DNA of 64,000 nucleotides from Favolaschia claudopus (lineage: Eukaryota; Basidiomycota; Agaricomycetes; Agaricales; Mycenaceae): contig JAWWNJ010000002.1 in assembly GCA_037176885.1 (NCBI GenBank), positions 3,472,001 to 3,536,000 on the forward strand. Direction: 5' to 3'. Numbering within the stretch: position 1 is the first letter of the stretch; each line of letters starts with the position of its first letter. Shown piece by piece: positions 26,541-36,330 of this stretch. Both the position numbers and the translations under genes were made by a program. Below the pieces are notes generated by a model. The model had not been told where the DNA came from. It did not search any database and saw only the letters and a program-made list of their open reading frames with translations.

Positions 26541-27035
26541 ATGTCCTCAACCGACCAAGAGATCAGCGTGCGTACCCCGTCTCCCAGCTGCTTAGGACTG
26601 TGCTTGACTGAAACGCGTGCTCTCGCAGCCCGGTGACATCGTCGCCGTCTCCCACGGCGTGTACGGCCGCCGCGAGGGCCTCGTTGTCGGCGCGCATATC
26701 GATTACGCTGTACGTCCTCTCCTCTCCTCCCTTCCCATCCCCTCCCTCTCCTCATCACTGGGATCTCATCGTCTGTCTGCAGGGCCGCCAAATCCTCGAA
26801 GTCCAAATGGACGCCGGGGATGTCTACAACGCGTGGTATGTCTCGCCTTCCTCCTTTTTCCCTATTCCTGGTCTCCCCCTCTTGCTATTGCGATATCTCC
26901 CCTCCTCCCCGATTCAATTAATACTGATCCTCTCTCCACAGGTATCCCACAGTAACCCGCGTCCGACGCACCGTCTCCTACGCCCGCCCGTCGATGGGGA
27001 AGCAGCGCACCATCGAGAGGCGTATCTACTGGTGA
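26541..27035 (+). CDS. Small conserved-looking protein, 84 aa
   Basis: Four exons (26541-26567, 26629-26709, 26783-26835, 26942-27035) join in frame to 84 codons plus stop. The start MSSTDQEIS is followed by PGDIVAVSHGVYGRREGLVV, GAHIDYAGRQILEVQMDAGD, VYNAWYPTVTRVRRTVSYAR and a basic end MGKQRTIERRIYW. The PGDIV..HGxYGRxEG pattern looks like a small beta-barrel of KOW/Tudor type, but that is inference. Intron borders are all canonical and the upstream region is C/T-rich, so I regard it as a real, probably well-expressed gene. Function unknown. Confidence 0.75.
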
Positions 27036-27135
27036 CCGCCTACCCACCCCTCAACCCCTGCATCCTTTCACATTTCACGATTACGGCGTTTGACAAACGA
27101 ATAACGAATGTGTGAATGATGGGGAGGGAATGGAT

Positions 27136-27164
27136 CGACGACACGCGAATAGTCCGTGTCGTCG
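27136..27164 (+). terminator. Perfect 10 bp stem hairpin in 3' flank
   Basis: CGACGACACG and its reverse complement CGTGTCGTCG enclose a 9 nt loop. It lies 100 bp past the stop codon of the 84-aa gene, so probably in its 3' UTR. Role unknown; type chosen for want of a better label. Confidence 0.45.
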
Positions 27165-28021
27165 CGTTAGAATGAATGCAATGCACCTTACTTCACTTAA
27201 TGTTGGCTTTCCTGGACTATTTTCGCTACGGGCACTCGTATAGATACGGTTCTCGCATTATACTCGCATTTGTACCTCCTCACGAAATTTCTGAATCGAG
27301 ATACTGCATCACTACGTCAATTCAATGCTGAAGACCGAATCTCTCCCTTCCAGCACAGAAACAAGATAACGACTACAAAACATCATGCCTATCTCTAAGC
27401 GCAGTAGCATGGAAGCGGACGGGGACTGGAGCTAAGGATACAGGATTATTATAGTATGATATGTATCCCAGCAAGTGAATACGTAGCCAAATTCATTGAC
27501 GTGAAGAAGAAGACCGCAGGAGGAGCATAGACGGAACGAATACAGAAGGAAACGAAGAAAAAAAAGAAAGGAAACTCAATCGCCTTCGAAAACTCCTCCC
27601 GCCTCGCCGCCTCCCTGTTCTTCTTTTCCTTTATCACCTCGGCGTGCCGTCGGGTACCGAGTCCTCTTGCGGCGCAGGCGGGGGAAGCCGCGAGCTCGAC
27701 GTGCTCCCGCCCTTCCTCACTCTCTACCTGCTCCGCACCCCCCACCGCCCCGTCTCCGATCCATCCATCCGAGCCCCAATCCCACTCCCCGCACGAGAAC
27801 TCCCAATCCCAATGTCCACTTCAGAACTCCTAACGCGGCTGGGATTGAGACTCACGCTGCTCGCGCGCGGACGGTCGTATCGTCAACTATAGAGCCGGGA
27901 AGGATGCGGGGGAGGGCGCGGGAGCAGCGGAATTGTGGTCGAAGTCGAAGTCGAAGTGGACGCAGCATATGCACAGGGAAACGCATCGTCCCCGTCGAAT
28001 CCCTCGTGCACGCGTGATAAC
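27165..28021. other. No supported gene
   Basis: AT-richer until 27500, then GC-rich. A minus-strand frame (27745-27449) contains a charged segment (HAEVIKEKKNREAARREEFS), but has no start, splice partner or known motif. Confidence 0.35.
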
Positions 28022-28688
28022 CTAACTATAGTCCTCATCCTCAGTCGTCCCCGCCGTCGCCGTCATCGAAGACGCGGCATCAGCATGCGCACGGGGCCGT
28101 ATCCCCTCCGTCGATCCTTATACGGATCCCCTCCCTTCCCCCATCGATGGGGTCAAAGCAGCAACAGCAGCAGCGTCGTCCCCCGCCGGTGCCTCCCCCT
28201 TCCCTGCCATCATCGACGAGATCGGCAAGAAGACACGACAACCTCGGCATAGAGGAAGACGATACCCCCTGAACAGGGTTACACGATCCCAGCTCATAAG
28301 AGCAAGACGACACCCGCACATAATGACCCACAACGCCGCCCTCGCCCAACACCCGCACCGCTCCCCCAGCGCGTCTTCTTCCGTGCGGCGTGTGGGCGTA
28401 GATGAGGTATATGGAGGCGGCCGCGTCGACGATGACGACGACAACGAGGGTCCATGAGGTGAGGTGGTGATGGAAGACGTGGACGGGGAGGCGGAGGTGG
28501 AGGACGATGAGGGTCGAGCAGAGGGGGATGAGGAGAAGGACGGAGCCAACGACACCCTCCGAAAACACACAAATGCGCTCCATCTCCTCCTCTTTCTTCC
28601 TCCGCGGATGCACCCACATCCAACAGCTCGGGGGAGCGACAAACGCGACGAATGCGCCGCCCTTGGCGACGCGGTAGACTGTGTGCAT
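28022..28688 (-). CDS. Possible small membrane protein
   Basis: ATG at 28688 follows a long pyrimidine-rich leader on the minus strand, which favours it as a start. The protein begins MHTVYRVAKGGAFVAFVAPP, then a basic loop (HPRRKKEEEMER). Two strong transmembrane stretches follow (VVGSVLLLIPLCSTLIVLHL and WTLVVVVIVDAAASIYLIYA). After about residue 115 the reading is unclear: the frame stays open to 28080, but another frame offers a third hydrophobic segment (GIVFLYAEVVV) and an acidic tail (ASSMTATAGTTEDEDYS) ending at 28022. Introns or a frameshift must be assumed. The family is not recognised. Confidence 0.35.
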
Positions 28689-29865
28689 GGAGCGGTCGGG
28701 GCGGGGATAGCGGGGGCTGTGGGTGAGCGAGGGGGGAGAGGGAGAGGAGATCGAGGCGACGCGGGGGAGGAAGGGGAGAGGATGAATACGAGCAAGGCGG
28801 GAGCAGGAGGGGGACAAAAGAGAGGACAGGTGAGGGAGGGAGCAAGGCCGGAAAGAATAAGAGTAAGCGCAAGGAGAAAGCGGGGACGAAGGGGGAGGAG
28901 AAAGACATCGAGGGAGGGAGGGGGAGACCAGAGGCCGCGCGCTCTCGAGTCGACGGCGGTGGCTTGCGTTTGCGGTTGTGCTTCGGTGTCTTCTTTCTCC
29001 TTCCTCAAGCGGTGTTTCTTCTTCCCCTGCCGCTGTGTCTTCATCGCATCCTCACCGCCTTCTGCCCCTCCAACCCCCACCCTCCGCCCCGTCGCGCCCA
29101 GCTCACGCATCCCACACGAATAATCTTGCAGGTGTAGGCGCGGGAACCATAACGGAAAAGAGGTAAAAGAAAATGGGGGGTAGGTTGGTGCTGGATACGT
29201 AGCGAAAGCAGAGAAAGGAATAGAGAAACAAGGGGGCGTGAGTGGTGGGGAGGGACGAGGGGGAAGGCGGGGAATACGGGTGTGAAGGAAAGAGCGGGGA
29301 TAACGACAGAATCGAGGGGAGGGGGAGGCGGGGAAAGAAACAAGATGGGAGTAAGTGGGGGTTTCGGAGGGGGACGAGAGGCGGGGAAAACGAAAGAGGG
29401 AAGGCTAAAGGATGGGCTAGATGCTAGGGGAAGGACGGGGAAAGTGTATACGATGTGTGGGACAAGGAAACGAAGCCAAATCGATGTGGAAGACGAGGGA
29501 ACGAGATACTGAGCCCCTCTGACCCCAACTGCACACTATCGAAGGCAGGATCAGATGGCTAATCGCAACCGAATACCCTCTTCGAACGCACGCGCGCGAG
29601 GCCGTCGAAGGGGGCTATGGGTTAGAATGCATCTATCCCCGTCGCTCCCAGTGATGATGACGGGCCGCCGAACGCAGAGGCAGACGCAAATAGGGAAGAC
29701 GCAGACGAGGTAGACGCAGACATCCTGCCGGCCTCCTCCCTCACAGAAATTAGAATCCTCCAAAAGCTGGAAAACTCCTAGGGGGGTCTTGGTGCTCGTG
29801 CGAGGCGAGAAAAGGCTTTCCTTCGGTGGTGGTGGTGCCCCAGACAGGAAAGGCGGTGGATAGGT
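28689..29865. other. Purine/pyrimidine-asymmetric sequence, no supported gene
   Basis: From 28690 to 29500 the plus strand is strongly G/A-rich (the minus strand C/T-rich). Open frames of up to 330 codons in several phases follow from this bias, with Arg/Gly- or Pro/Ser-rich translations. It probably serves as upstream region for the minus-strand gene starting at 28688. Confidence 0.5.
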
Positions 29866-30193
29866 TCAATAAGAGAGGCGGTCGAGGCTGTTGTCGTCGG
29901 GCTTGTACCCATGTAACGCCTCGAGCAACGCCCCGCCCTCAAGGGCGAGCAGCGGGAGGGCGGGAGGTGCGAGGGTGGCCTGTATAGAGGGTTAGAAGAT
30001 GCAATGAATGGATGAGAAGGAAGAAACGACACACCTGCTACGACATATTCACCAGTCCGGGGAAATACAGCCCACCCTCCTCCTTCACGCTCCTAGCACC
30101 ACCCTCGACGAGCTGCTGCTCCCCCGTCGACCGCACGCGTCGACGTTTCTTACCACCACTCTCCTTCTCGGTTGCCGATGTCGCGCTCCACAT
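29866..30193 (-). CDS. Small basic protein, 84 aa
   Basis: Two exons (30193-30053 and 29979-29866) give 84 codons plus stop in frame. The start MWSATSATEKESGGKKRRRV carries a basic cluster that could be a nuclear localisation signal. The middle reads STGEQQLVEGGARSVKEEGG and, across the intron, LYFPGLATLAPPALPLLALE; the end is LHGYKPDDNSLDRLSY. The leader is pyrimidine-rich. The donor GTGAAT is weak; without splicing the frame would stop seven codons later, giving a 50-aa product. Function unknown. Confidence 0.55.
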
Positions 30194-31018
30194 ATCGAGC
30201 CGAGCGCCATAGGGCCGTGGGCAGGGAAACGCGAAAAGTTGGGGGCGAGGAAGAGACGAGCAAGAACGTCGTCGTTGGTGGCAAGTGACAAACAAACGTA
30301 AGCGGGCCCGTGCGTGGGAACGCGTTGATTGCCGTCTTGCTCCGAGCTCGTCGCGCCAGGTCGCGCCACTCAGAGACTCTCTTCAATCTTCCTTAAGGCC
30401 TTCCCGCCAGGTTCGGCGCGCCACACCCGCCATACCACCACCGTACTCGCACCTGCCGATCGATAGTATCAGACCCTCATCGTCTCATCCGCCCACGATG
30501 CCCCTTATCCCGAGTCTCCCGACTCGATGCGCCATCCCGACGCCGTCACGCCGCCAGTCCACACTCGCATTTTGGTCTCGGCGAAACTTGACCACCATAA
30601 TACTCCTCTCAACCCCGCGCCTCCCTCCTCTTCACCGACTTCTCCCCCCATGCCTCCCTCGTCGTCCTCCACTGCCAAAGATCGACCCGCCTACTCTAAC
30701 TCTTACTCTCACTTTCTGTCAAGCTGCCTCCTTCTATCGTCTCCGCCACCCCCGCGCCATCGGCATAACTTCCGCACCATCACCCCCACCCCATCCAACC
30801 GCACCCCCACCTCGTCAACTCGCATCGTTCAACATCTCCCCCTCACCTCCAACTCCTCTCTTCCAAATCGCATTTCCCCCAAACTCGCCCCACTCCACCT
30901 CATCAACCCCCAAATGCGGTACATCAGAACTTAGAGGTTTCAAAGATCAACCCGGCCGTCGACAACAACGAAGCACAATCTCGAACGACCAATAAAAAAC
31001 TGGGAGCAGCACTTCGCA
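30194..31018. other. C-rich sequence, no supported gene
   Basis: Two overlapping plus-strand frames (30285-30995, and 30527-30934 starting with ATG) are Pro/Ser-rich with no motif. They may reflect composition only. Confidence 0.4.
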
Positions 31019-31069
31019 TGTCAATGCACGGAATCGAACCGTGTTTCCACGCCGTGGCGTTCATTGACA
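31019..31069 (-). other. Truncated tRNA-like structure 1 (acceptor plus T-arm)
   Basis: On the minus strand, TGTCAATG at the 5' end pairs with CATTGACA at the 3' end. A T-arm CACGG-TTCGATT-CCGTG follows an 18 nt middle segment. The B-box GGTTCGATTCC is exact. D- and anticodon arms are absent. Confidence 0.5.
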
Positions 31070-31346
31070 TTATTATTCCGTCAATGGTTGGCCTTGCTGC
31101 TGCTACCGAAATACTTCAAAAGAACTGAAAGCCTTCAAGTGAGTACTGTGGTAAAATCAAACGGTATCATACCTAACCCTGTCTGTATCTATGCGCATTT
31201 AATCATTTGATACTCGTAGCCAGATACACGAGACGCCCTTCCCCAGCCACGAAATCCAGCCCAAATCCCGGCGAAGACGAGTTGACTCGAAGATCCTACC
31301 GCTGACACCGCTGATTACTTATACTAATAGTATCCGAATCCAACTA

Positions 31347-31452
31347 GACCTGATAGCACTCGGCTTGCATCCATGCCTAATAATCAAGCAATCACCCCAA
31401 AGAAATCATCCATGTGAAGTTTCAACCAGCCCGTTCGATTCGGGGTCAGGTC
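31347..31452 (+). tRNA. tRNA-like sequence A with intervening segment, probably degenerate
   Basis: Acceptor GACCTGA (31347-31353) pairs with TCAGGTC (31446-31452). D-arm-like GCACTCGGCTTGC and T-arm CCCG-TTCGATT-CGGG are present. The 5' anticodon-stem strand TCCAT has lost its partner. About 37 extra nt lie between the halves. It shares upstream GTATCCGAATCC and GACCTGATAGCACTCGG with the other plus-strand copies. Likely a pseudogene or tRNA-derived repeat. Confidence 0.35.
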
Positions 31453-31734
31453 GTCCCGATCCAATCAACTTCTTCTTTTTCTAACCCGGACGCCCAATTT
31501 TAAATTTTATTCCGCTGAATTTCAACTCCAACTCGAAATCCCAACATATTCGCAACGCGCGGAACTCTGTTATCAAGCTCAACAGCCTTCGTCCGACAAG
31601 GAATACTCTATTCTATACCCTTCTATACCCTATCGCGACGCCATATTTTAAGATAATCCGGATCCACAAGCGCGGCTGACTATTGTAAGTAATAACCCCG
31701 TCCGAATCCAGAATACTAGTATTACGATCCCCAA

Positions 31735-31837
31735 GACCTGATAGCACTCGGTATGCGTCCATGCTAGATTCATGTTTGTCCATTGGCAAAAATCTACTCA
31801 CTCATGGAAACCAGCTCGTTCGATTCGGGCTCAGGTC
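31735..31837 (+). tRNA. tRNA-like sequence B with intron, cloverleaf intact
   Basis: All four stems can be drawn: acceptor GACCTGA/TCAGGTC (7 bp), D-stem GCA/TGC, anticodon stem TCCAT/ATGGA, T-stem GCTCG/CGGGC with loop TTCGATT. Removing about 34 nt from the anticodon loop leaves a 69 nt body. The anticodon by position would be TAG, but position 33 is C instead of the near-universal U, which argues against ordinary decoding. Confidence 0.4.
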
Positions 31838-32139
31838 ATTACTGGGGGTTTGTGAAGTTCATAAATTTTACTTGGACATCGCGACAGCCTACAATTTTGG
31901 AAATCACCGGGCTTAATTCGACGTGTCTGACAGTGACTCGACAAGTGAGGTGCGAGAGCCGGGAGGCGTTTTTTTTCGCTCGAATCGAAATTCAAGCAAG
32001 TTGAAGGAAGGATCCAATGCAGCGAGTGTATTTCATGACGAATCGGCCCGCCGCTTTGGTCCAATGAAAATTACAAACGGCTGTTGAAGACTCAGCAGAG
32101 TTTCGAAAGCCCCCCCCAAAAAGCTCGTAACTTGACTAT

Positions 32140-32186
32140 CGCCTATGCGGAGTCGAACCGCGTTCCATTTCCGAGCAGCTATGGCG
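32140..32186 (-). other. Truncated tRNA-like structure 2 (acceptor plus T-arm)
   Basis: On the minus strand CGCCATA pairs with ATAGGCG if one base bulges. T-arm GCGG-TTCGACT-CCGC with exact B-box GGTTCGACTCC. About 18-20 nt lie between acceptor and T-arm. Same layout as the copies at 31019 and 33577, with a different acceptor sequence. Confidence 0.45.
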
Positions 32187-32508
32187 TTCGAACATTTCGC
32201 TGAAGTACTGCTGGGGTCAAGGTAGACGTTTTGAGGAGAAGCACTTCCTGCCATAGGTACGATTTGTTATGGGAGTCTAAGTGATTCAGAGGACCTGAGT
32301 CGATGTTGAGTTTATAACTCTTTAAGTACTAGGATACTTGGGTAAATATCCAGAAGCGTATCTCGCATTACTTATAGACTTACCAATACGGAAGGTCGAC
32401 ACGGCACAATTGGAACCCTCGAATCGAATCTTCTTCCTGACTGCTAGCTGCCGACAATTTAATGGATCACTGATTACTTACTATTATAACAGTATCCGAA
32501 TCCGACGA

Positions 32509-32606
32509 GACCTGATTATCACGCGGTGGTGCATCCATGCCTAACTTCAAGAAGGGCAAGAAAATTATTCGTATGAACCACTGCCCGTTCGATTCGGGCG
32601 CAGGTT
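32509..32606 (+). tRNA. tRNA-like sequence C with intervening segment, probably degenerate
   Basis: Acceptor GACCTG pairs with CAGGTT (one G-T pair). T-stem GCCCG/CGGGC with loop TTCGATT is intact. D-arm region is altered and the anticodon stem decayed. It shares the upstream GTATCCGAATCC with copy A. Confidence 0.35.
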
Positions 32607-33576
32607 GTACAAGAGTCGCTTGTGAGTGCATTTTTACTCCGAGTCGGAGGTCGAGGATCAGCTCAAGTAGACGTTTACTATTAGACGATGCAGTGTCAAT
32701 GCTAGAGGCGCTTTCGGTTGAGATTCACGTTGCGTCAATTTACTCTACTCAATGAGTGAGGGCGCCTCTTTTTGCTATCATTTTTGCAGCGAATCGGCTA
32801 GCGACTTTCGTATGAGAAATATTATGTATTGCCACTGTAACAGTATAAATACCTATAGAATTCCCGCTACCTTTAGGTAAGGGTTTTAGGGGACCTTTCA
32901 AATCGGCATCTTGCAGTAAACTTTCCTTTTCGGCAGCATTTTTTGCGTAAGCACTTTTCTTGCGTGATCTCTCTCATGTCATTCAGGAATCAACTTGAAG
33001 CTTGAACCTTCGTTTGCTCTAACGCTTGAAGTTGTGCAGCAACAGTCTTGCTACACGACTCTCCAGACCTTTGACTCTGCCTCCAAGAGATTTGAAAAAG
33101 AGCAATTGATAATTTTTAGCTCAAGACTTGCGGCTTGCCTTTGGCTCGCCTCAACAGAGGGTCACACTTGTTGTTCTAAATTTCAGGGGAGACCTTTGCT
33201 TCCCCAGTGGTCTCTTTGATACATTTTCCTCCTCAGTTATTCAGGAACTTGGCTTGAACAACATCTAACTTAGTATAGTCCTGTTAATCTTGTTGGGGCC
33301 CAATGTGAGCTGGTCGGCGCGCGGAGCGCGTCGACCGAGCGAGCTTCGGGCCGCTGTTCAGCTTGCCAGCTCAAGAGCTGCACCGTCCTGCTGCCAATTC
33401 AGGCGATAGCGTCCTCTGTTGCATTTTTTTCTTTCAATTGTGGTTTTATCGAGATCGGGTAGCGGGCTCTGCCGCTCGTCGGCCTTACCAGCTTTACTTT
33501 CTTAATGGCCGCCGACGAAGAAGTAAAGAAGAACAGTGAAAATACCAAAAGACAAAAATAAAGTGCCGCACATGCA

Positions 33577-33629
33577 TTAGCTGCGCGGAGTCGAACCGCA
33601 TTCCTTGGGGCCTCAGTCTCCGCAGCTAT
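33577..33629 (-). other. Truncated tRNA-like structure 3 (acceptor plus T-arm)
   Basis: On the minus strand TAGCTGCG pairs with CGCAGCTA (8 bp). T-arm GCGG-TTCGACT-CCGC with exact B-box. About 20 nt lie between acceptor and T-arm. Confidence 0.5.
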
Positions 33630-33892
33630 GATTAGTTCTAGCGGATGGCGTCCATCGACATTCGGTCGCCGTTTGAGACTGCTGCTTCAAGGATATATTT
33701 ATTATCCAGGACTTGCTCTCGTATTGGTTATGGAAATAACTCAGAGAAACTGGGACGAGTCTTGAGCCGACGCTGCGTCCAGGATCTACAGCGAGAATTT
33801 ATTACTCACTTACCATCCTCCTAAATCCCGATGCTAGTCGAAGCTCACACAACACACTTTGATACTGTACCTACATCCAATTGAAGATCCTA

Positions 33893-34187
33893 AGTACCGT
33901 ATAATTTCGTTCAATTCGACAGGGGGTGTGACGCGTGACCCCCCGAAACCGATTCGACAAGTCGACAGGAAGAAATTTTTGCGTGACCAAGCGCAAAATT
34001 CGGACGAAAAAAAAAACTAAACCGCAAAATCTTCTCTTTTTTGCACGATTTGGACCCTTTTTTGCTCACCGTGACGCCCAAGACGTTCGACAACGGCCGC
34101 CGTGACGCGGGACCAAAACGCGAAGTTCGAATCGACAAGGGGGTGCGTGACGCGGGACATCCGAATTGAACGTAATTATACGGTACT
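33893..34187. mobile_element. MITE of 295 bp with 26 bp terminal inverted repeats
   Basis: The left end (33893-33918, AGTACCGTATAATTTCGTTC and onward) matches the reverse complement of the right end (34162-34187) with one mismatch. Subterminal words (GTGACGCG, GGGGGTG, ATTCGACAAG) occur on both sides. If the repeat is taken to start at CCGTATAAT, both flanks read TA, which fits a Tc1/mariner-type insertion; this is inference. No coding capacity. Confidence 0.85.
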
Positions 34188-34250
34188 AGTTAGTAACTGC
34201 TATCGATTCGTTGTCGACAAGTAGTTAACGTTCAGACACTACGATTCCAA

Positions 34251-34347
34251 GACCTGATAGCACTCGGTGTGCATCCATGCTTCATGCGCGGTCGAAGCGA
34301 AGAATCAGCTTTCATGGAAACCAGCCCGTTCGATTCGGGGTCGGGTC
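34251..34347 (+). tRNA. tRNA-like sequence D with intron, cloverleaf intact
   Basis: Acceptor GACCTGA pairs with TCGGGTC (one G-T pair). D-stem GCA/TGC, anticodon stem TCCAT/ATGGA, T-stem CCCG/CGGG with loop TTCGATT. About 28 nt intervene in the anticodon loop. Position 33 is C and the anticodon by position would be TTC, unlike copy B with TAG. Confidence 0.4.
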
Positions 34348-35309
34348 GTGCTGTTGCGACGCGTATGCACCAATGTTTTGGTTTTAGAGCCAAGATTTTG
34401 CAGTACTCCGCGTCGTACGAGCCGAGAAGCTCAGTAAAGAATGCTCGTTAATTTGTCTTGCTTTCTGTCAGCCAAAGCTGATGAACGTCGCAGAGGAAGA
34501 AACGGATTGATTTGTTCAAGATTTATTTGCAACTGTTTCATCATGTGACAGAACATCACGAGACCGTGACGAAGCGCGCCTTGCCAGCAACCGTCATGTC
34601 CTCCTGCTGGCAACGTCTCCTCTAGGCTCAACATTGCACCACTGCTTTGCGCATGCTAGTACCGGATCTTACAAGTATTTTCAGACGACTCAGCTCGCAA
34701 TAGTGGCATGTGTTCGACATCATCCTACTTATTTTGGTTCACCAGGTCACCCCGAAGCATATTTATAGCGGCGCCCCTGCAGTTCGACATCAACGCTCGG
34801 AGAAACGCACATCATTGGTCTCCCGACCTCCGTTCTCCCAAGCGTGACTCCTCTTCAATGAATGAAAGAAAGGAATCCTGCGCCCATTACCAGCTTCAAA
34901 ATTACTCCAACTGATTCGTCATTCGAATCTGGTTTTTCTTCCAACCACAACGACTGTGTCTCAACATCCTCGTATCTCTGCGCCATCACATAATGGCTTT
35001 TATTAGCTCCAGCAAACATCTGACCTCGAGGACATGATTCGGCAGCTTTCACGAATTCGGTGTTGCTGGCGGCTCTTTGTGATCGACCAATCAAGTCGAA
35101 GACCGTCGTGTCTTCGCGCCCCTGCTTATCTTTGTTCTCTGGTCATATGCTTCTCGTTTTCGTTCTGGCTCTCAATATGTTCGTCTGGATGGGAAACCCC
35201 AGTAAATCTCATTCATTGCTCCAACATATGCATGGATACATCCTCTCGTGAGCTTACTGCAATTGACCCGGACTGAAATATATCATCTGCTAGGCAAAAT
35301 GTCACCGTT
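34348..35309. other. Intergenic, no supported gene
   Basis: Several short frames. The minus-strand frame 35094-34858 (79 codons) has a natural composition, but no motif or splice partner. Confidence 0.4.
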
Positions 35310-35717
35310 ATGTCCGACCGCCGGGACTTTCATTGGATCATCACCACCGCTCGGGCTTCTCAAGAGTATGATCTCACCTCTATCCGGAAGCGATGGACCT
35401 GGGACTTCGACCCTTGTTCTTCACATCCTCTCCGAGTCCAAGATAACCCTATCTGAACGAACTCATTCCCGAATTTCTACCCGCAAACGTACAATGCCCG
35501 AGCCTCCGTACCGCAACATCCACGCATGGATTTTCTTATGGTCCGAACATTTTCTTTTCTCGATAAACGAGGACTCGGATACTCTCAAGTCGCCGATCGT
35601 CTCTCCTCCAATCCAAACGATTTCTTCAACGCTCCACGAGCTTATTTCTTGAATTTCCCACTCCAAGAGAACTTCGCTACCAAGACATTGTGCACGATTT
35701 CAATTGGTTCAACTTAA
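35310..35717 (+). pseudogene. Possible broken open frame
   Basis: From ATG at 35310 one frame reads MSDRRDFHWIITTARASQEY and onward for 48 codons to a TGA at 35454. The same frame then resumes and stays open to a TAA at 35717, with MDFLMVRTFSFLDKRGLGYS in the second part. No donor/acceptor pair removes the stop. It may be a decayed gene or chance. Not recognised. Confidence 0.2.
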
Positions 35718-36166
35718 AATCCAACTCACGTTCCCTTTGTTCAAGAATCAATCACTCCAATTTTTGTTTTCCTCCCCGTCCTCGTCACTCGTCAAACTCC
35801 CGTATCTTTTCACGCCGCATCTCTGGATAAACTGACCTCGACCGATAACGCTATGCGCTTTTCGACTCTCCCAGCTTATCCATCTATTTTTATGCGAACC
35901 GGGGATTTGCCGTTCGGACAGTTCGGGTGCGGAACCCTTCTATGCGATGGCTTGGCGCAGAAAAAAAAAAGAAAAATCAAACCTGGAAGCCGACGATATG
36001 CCGCGCATCTGATCTCGCTGAGGTCACCACCCTCGTCTGACCACCGCCTTCTCCCTCCGACAAATGAGCGTCTCATTCTCGTTTGCTGTTTCCGACAAAT
36101 ATCCTTGCGCTTTGGCCCTTCCTCTCCTCGTCACCGATGCCTTACATCCTCGATTGTCTGTCTAGC

Positions 36167-36173
36167 TATAAAT
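36167..36173 (+). promoter_or_regulatory. TATA box of cellobiohydrolase gene
   Basis: TATAAAT lies 158 bp before the GH7 start codon, with C/T-rich sequence in between, a usual layout for strongly expressed fungal cellulase genes. Confidence 0.5.
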
Positions 36174-36330
36174 TGGGCTCGACGACTCGACATTTGGTCA
36201 GTCCTCTCAACCTCGCTGTTCTCCCAGCTTTGAAGGATCCAACGGTTTAAATCGTCTTCGGTGTGTACACACCAACACCTAGAATCACATTTTTCCCGCT
36301 TTACTCATTCATTCATTCATTCAAGCAGCA

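Noticed and set aside
25930..26595. 221-codon frame overlapping the start of the small gene at 26541
   Set aside because: It runs through the pyrimidine-rich promoter and across the first exon in a different phase; the spliced 84-codon model is far better supported.
28118..29123. Long overlapping frames on both strands (330 codons minus, 219 codons plus)
   Set aside because: They arise from strong purine/pyrimidine strand bias; translations are Arg/Gly- or Pro/Ser-rich, several phases are open at once, and no motif or splice logic supports them.
33300..33500. GC-rich palindromic stretch (GGCGCGCGGAGCGCG) as a possible rRNA or 5S gene
   Set aside because: No recognisable rRNA core sequence or internal control region of 5S could be read.
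34858..35094. 79-codon minus-strand frame of natural composition
   Set aside because: No splice partner, promoter or homologue known to me; too short to call on composition alone.
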